Below, one piece after another: positions 61,113 to 64,000 of a DNA stretch of 64,000 nt. The notes under the pieces were generated by a model, which was given only the letters and a program-made list of their open reading frames with translations, was not told where the DNA came from and made no database searches. This DNA is from Mermis nigrescens (taxonomy: Eukaryota; Nematoda; Enoplea; Mermithida; Mermithidae), in the NCBI GenBank assembly GCA_036768485.1, contig JAVLUZ010000512.1:186001-250000 (forward strand), given 5' to 3'. The position numbers were made by a program, and so were the translations under genes. Positions within the stretch are counted from its first letter, which is position 1, and each line of letters starts with the position of its first letter.

Positions 61113-63141
61113 ATAGATGCACACAGGAGCGTAACCAGCTGGGGCGGGTAGGGCGCCCCCACCGAAATGAAGAAATATTTCTATTTTTCCTAAGGGTCCC
61201 CAGAGGAAAAAATGAAAAATTCTCGAAGTCTACTAAAAGGATAGCCAAGATACGTTTTCAGCACACTTTTGAGGTACATGGACTCTTAATTTTCCAGCGC
61301 TTCGCGCAGAATTTCTTTTTTTAAGTCTTCCACCTTACAAGCCTAAAATTAACTTTAAAATAGTGAATATGTTAAAAATTTCGCGCTTCGCGCCGATTTA
61401 TTATTTTCTGCATTAGTTTTTCTTTGGAGGACCGCAAAATCAAATGCAAAGCAATAATTTCGAAATGTTTGGAGGTCAAGCTTGAACTTTATTTCGAGAC
61501 ATTGGTCATTCAGATAGATTAAACGATAAAGGTTTTATATCCAACATTAAAATCATGCAAGAGATTATTTTTAAATTTTTTCTTCGCCGTGGTATAGATA
61601 TCATCGAGCAACGCTCAAGAATGCATTATTTTCACGTGTTTCCTAATGGTTCTCGAGATATAGGACTTAAAAATTTCATCCCCTACCCCTATGTAAATAA
61701 AATCCCGATTACGCCTCTGGATCTACAGCATGGCCGATCTGGGAGGGAGGGGGGTCAAAAATTGAGCTTTTTTGGGTCAATGCTAAAATAGCATTAGAAC
61801 TACAATATTTCACAGTTTCTAATGAATTACAAGCATTTTTGAAAAAAGTTTTCGATTTTTATCGATTTTTGGCCTTTATTTTGCCTCATTTTCCCCTCAC
61901 AATTTTCCATTTTTCCATTCTGGGGTTCTAGACCCCCAACCCCTCATATGCATGTCTGTGTGTGTCACTTGTGCGAATGCTTTAGCGCTAAGACATTAAA
62001 AAACCCGTGATTTAGATTTGTTTTCTGTAGACTATTTAGTATGACTTATTTTCTCAATAGAAATTTCTGTTTTTATCTTCTAGACTTGATGGCTTTCAGT
62101 TTAGTGGCAAAAAGGCATCGAAAATGTCTTGAAACCGCTGGTTTTTGCCCAACAATCGGTTTGGGGGGGAATAAATTTTTTGGGGAGGGCTGAGACCGAC
62201 TTTGGATAGTAGGACCCCACAAACCGCCTTGCTCGTATGGTTACATTCAGGCCAGTATTCGGGATTTTATTTCGGGGGGGGGGCAAAAAATTTGAGATCA
62301 GATATCTCGAAATCCATTAGGCGATAGACGGAAATAAAGGCAGTTTTGAGCGTGTCTCGGCGATTGCTACATATATGATGGTGAAGAAAAATCTTAAAAA
62401 ATAATTTCTGCAGAAGTGATTTCTTATCGTTCAATCGACGAATTTTTTTCCATCCCCTGCCTTTGTATTTAATCATCGTGCTTTCCAGAGAAAAACAACA
62501 CAGATAAATAAATAAATTGACATATTCTACATGTCTAGCTAAATTCAAGCGGTTTTGAGCAGGCTAGAAGGCAAAAACGCGGACAAACAAATCCGGCGCT
62601 TCGGAAAAATTTAAGGTTCTCCATGTCATATGTAACTTAAATTTAAGCTGTTTGGGGTATGCGAGAGTGCAAAAACTATAGCTCAGTAGTAAATCAAAAA
62701 ATTGACATGCTCTCCACGTCTATCTCAAATTTGAGCGATTTTGAGATTTTTAGAAGACAAAACTATACATAAACAATAAATCCGGCGCGAAGCGCCGAAA
62801 AATTTTGAGTTTACTAGCTCAAACGTATGCTCAAAACCTTTTTTGGCGGTGTTTTTGACGCACTTCGCCAATTTTCTATTCTTTCCTTCAGGAAAAACAG
62901 AGAAATTTTTAATTCGGAGGGGAGGGGGCGGTCATCCCGCCCCTGAATAAAGGCCTGATAACATTTATCTAGCGTGTGAGTATTTGAATCGTATTTAGGT
63001 CATAATGATTCCGTGGTCGCCGTTAAGTACAACGCGAAAAAAACGCTTTTGGCTACGGCTGATTTAGGCGGCGTTATCCAAGTGTGGGATGCGCAGACTT
63101 ACAATAGATTGCAGTTGTTCGAAATGGGCTGCGATTTAGAA
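58898..63141 (+). CDS. AAMP: Angio-associated migratory cell protein (AAMP), N-terminal four exons
   Basis: AAMP is a cytoplasmic WD40-repeat scaffold protein, conserved in eukaryotes and linked to ribosome assembly and cell migration. Exons are 58898-58991, 59488-59619, 60809-60922 and 62999-63141; phases 1, 1, 1 join cleanly and exon 4 ends in phase 0 at a GTAAG donor. They encode about 160 residues: an acidic N-terminus (MDEQISDDSNLLEDD, then DDEIDEMDTD), and then WD repeats with CTGGEDDRALIWNVNTGQIL and GHNDSVVAVKYN … LATADLGGVIQVWDA, the typical AAMP order. Human AAMP is 434 residues, so the remaining five or so repeats lie beyond the window. Intron 3 carries G, B and N family elements. 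Confidence 0.93.
60170..60405. repeat. G-like diverged repeat in AAMP intron 2
   Basis: GACGTAGACTCACAGTATCG, GTCTCAAAAAGTGGTATAAA and CCCCTTTGCATGTCAG follow the G-family order. The termini are eroded. Confidence 0.4.
61049..61111. repeat. (GT)n microsatellite
   Basis: About 31 GT units forming the left flank of the G copy that follows. Confidence 0.95.
61112..61958. mobile_element. G-family element inserted in the GT tract, interrupted by B
   Basis: It runs from CATAGATGCACA, then CAGCATGGCCGATCTGGG beyond the B insertion, to CATATGCATGTCTG. Flanks are TGTGTGTG and TGTGTGTC (7 of 8), both derived from the GT repeat. Confidence 0.72.
61124..61719. mobile_element. B-family element nested in G
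   Basis: The ends CAGGAGCGTAACCAGCTGGG and (inward) CAGAGGCGTAATCGGGATTT are inverted, flanked by GATGCACA and GATCTACA (6 of 8). Only two hairpin units remain (61297 and 61383), compared with six in the copy at 15971. Confidence 0.78.
62248..62957. mobile_element. N-family element in AAMP intron 3
   Basis: The ends CAGGCCAGTATTCGGGATTT and (inward) CAGGCCTTTATTCAGGGGCG are inverted, flanked by GTTACATT and ATAACATT (6 of 8). An exact hairpin CGGCGCGAAGCGCCG lies at 62783. It ends 41 bp before AAMP exon 4. Confidence 0.72.
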
Positions 63142-64000
63142 GTAAGAAAATCTTATATGTTTATTAGTTAGATTATTATCATGGTGTCAATTTCACAGCT
63201 TACACAGTGAAAAGAAAATACCTAGTCAGTTGTTAATATGGCAAAACATTCAAGAAAACGTAGAGAAAGCCGAATAAGTTATTCATTAAGGTGGCGTCTA
63301 CAAATTTCTATCAGATTTAGAATTTGGACTGCGCGGACAGCTGTATTGGCAATGTCGCTGGCATGTCACTATGGCAGCCGTCTTGGTTATTAGGGAAAAT
63401 AGATAAAAAATTCAATAAATTTTTATTAAATAATAAAAATAAAATGACATGAGAATGCTTAATATTACCTATCACCTTTACCGTCTCCTTTTATCTCCTT
63501 TCATTTTTTTCTAGCGCCTTTTATAGTTATTAGGAGATTGTTTTCGTCTTCTTATAAAAAATGAGACACATGGAAAACACCGTCAATCAGTATAATGCTC
63601 TGTTAGATACTCAAAATTTTTGATCTAAAAATTATGTAAGAACTACATTAGTCCATTTAGCGAAATCGAGTACGAGTATGTATTGATAATGGTTGAACTT
63701 TTGACATTTGTTGTTGTTTTTCTTATTTTTGACTATAAAAATGCATAAATTAAAAATGAAAGTTTGTTAGATAAGGAGGTATTTTTTGAGAGAGATATCG
63801 AGAAGTACCTACGTATGAGTAGTGAATAGATTATGTAAAAGAAAATTCGAGGACTGCGTAAATGTTTGTACTTTTGAACATACAACAATTGGGCTTAAGG
63901 AGAATATAGATCATTTTAGATGACTAATGTAGCGAACTCGTGATCATTTAGTTCAGATAGATGAACGTTCAGTTGTAGATTATATACATGAATTACGCTT
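63142..64000. other. AAMP intron 4, incomplete
   Basis: No further WD40 exon is recognisable before the edge. AT-rich, no repeats seen. Confidence 0.5.

Noticed and set aside
61045..61248. His-Thr and Cys-Val repeat proteins
   Set aside because: Translation of the (GT)n microsatellite.

Overview
This window is a piece of an animal nuclear genome, most likely an insect or another arthropod. The genome is AT-rich, its genes are cut into short exons by kilobase-scale introns, and most of the DNA consists of transposon remnants. The species cannot be named from the sequence. All three recognisable host genes are on the + strand. They are a complete sorting nexin 3 gene (SNX3, four exons, 23492-32254), the conserved C-terminal half of a SECIS-binding protein 2 gene (SECISBP2, six supported exons, 42941-54631), and the first four exons of AAMP, a WD40 protein (58898-63141, running off the right edge).

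Positions 1-22000 hold no host gene that I can see. They contain a retrotransposon gag ORF with a frameshift (left edge), a short element with 171-bp near-identical inverted arms (3532-4292), a 463-bp tandem repeat (6880-7960), a tRNA-like module inside an inverted-repeat element (about 8700), pieces of a CR1/jockey-type LINE (10010-12716), and a 6.5-kb composite element (12965-19446) bounded by the exact 8-bp direct repeat GGACTGAC. Inside that composite, one (TA)n tract has been split by three unrelated terminal-inverted-repeat elements, one of them a broken Tc1/mariner copy.

From 20 kb to the right edge, introns and intergenic DNA are filled with non-autonomous hAT-like elements. Many have visible terminal inverted repeats and 8-bp target-site duplications (TSDs). 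I label the families here B, D, E, G, H, I, J, K, L, M, N, P, U and V. They are nested up to four deep; in SNX3 intron 3 the order is G contains E contains I contains K. Another family, R (three copies of about 1.1 kb), has TA-type flanks.

Two features recur across families that otherwise look unrelated. The first is a GC-rich hairpin, CGGCGCTTCGCGCCG, set in A/T tracts. It is present in about a dozen exact copies and roughly twenty near copies. The second is a family-specific minisatellite in inverted orientation just inside the termini (families A, D, E and V). These two features are the best candidates for something not yet described. SECISBP2 also appears to use a GC-AG intron whose two boundaries carry the same 8-bp word, AGGCTAAA.

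All similarity statements come from reading translations against remembered protein families; no search was run. Splice sites were chosen by protein conservation, GT/AG signals and phase.
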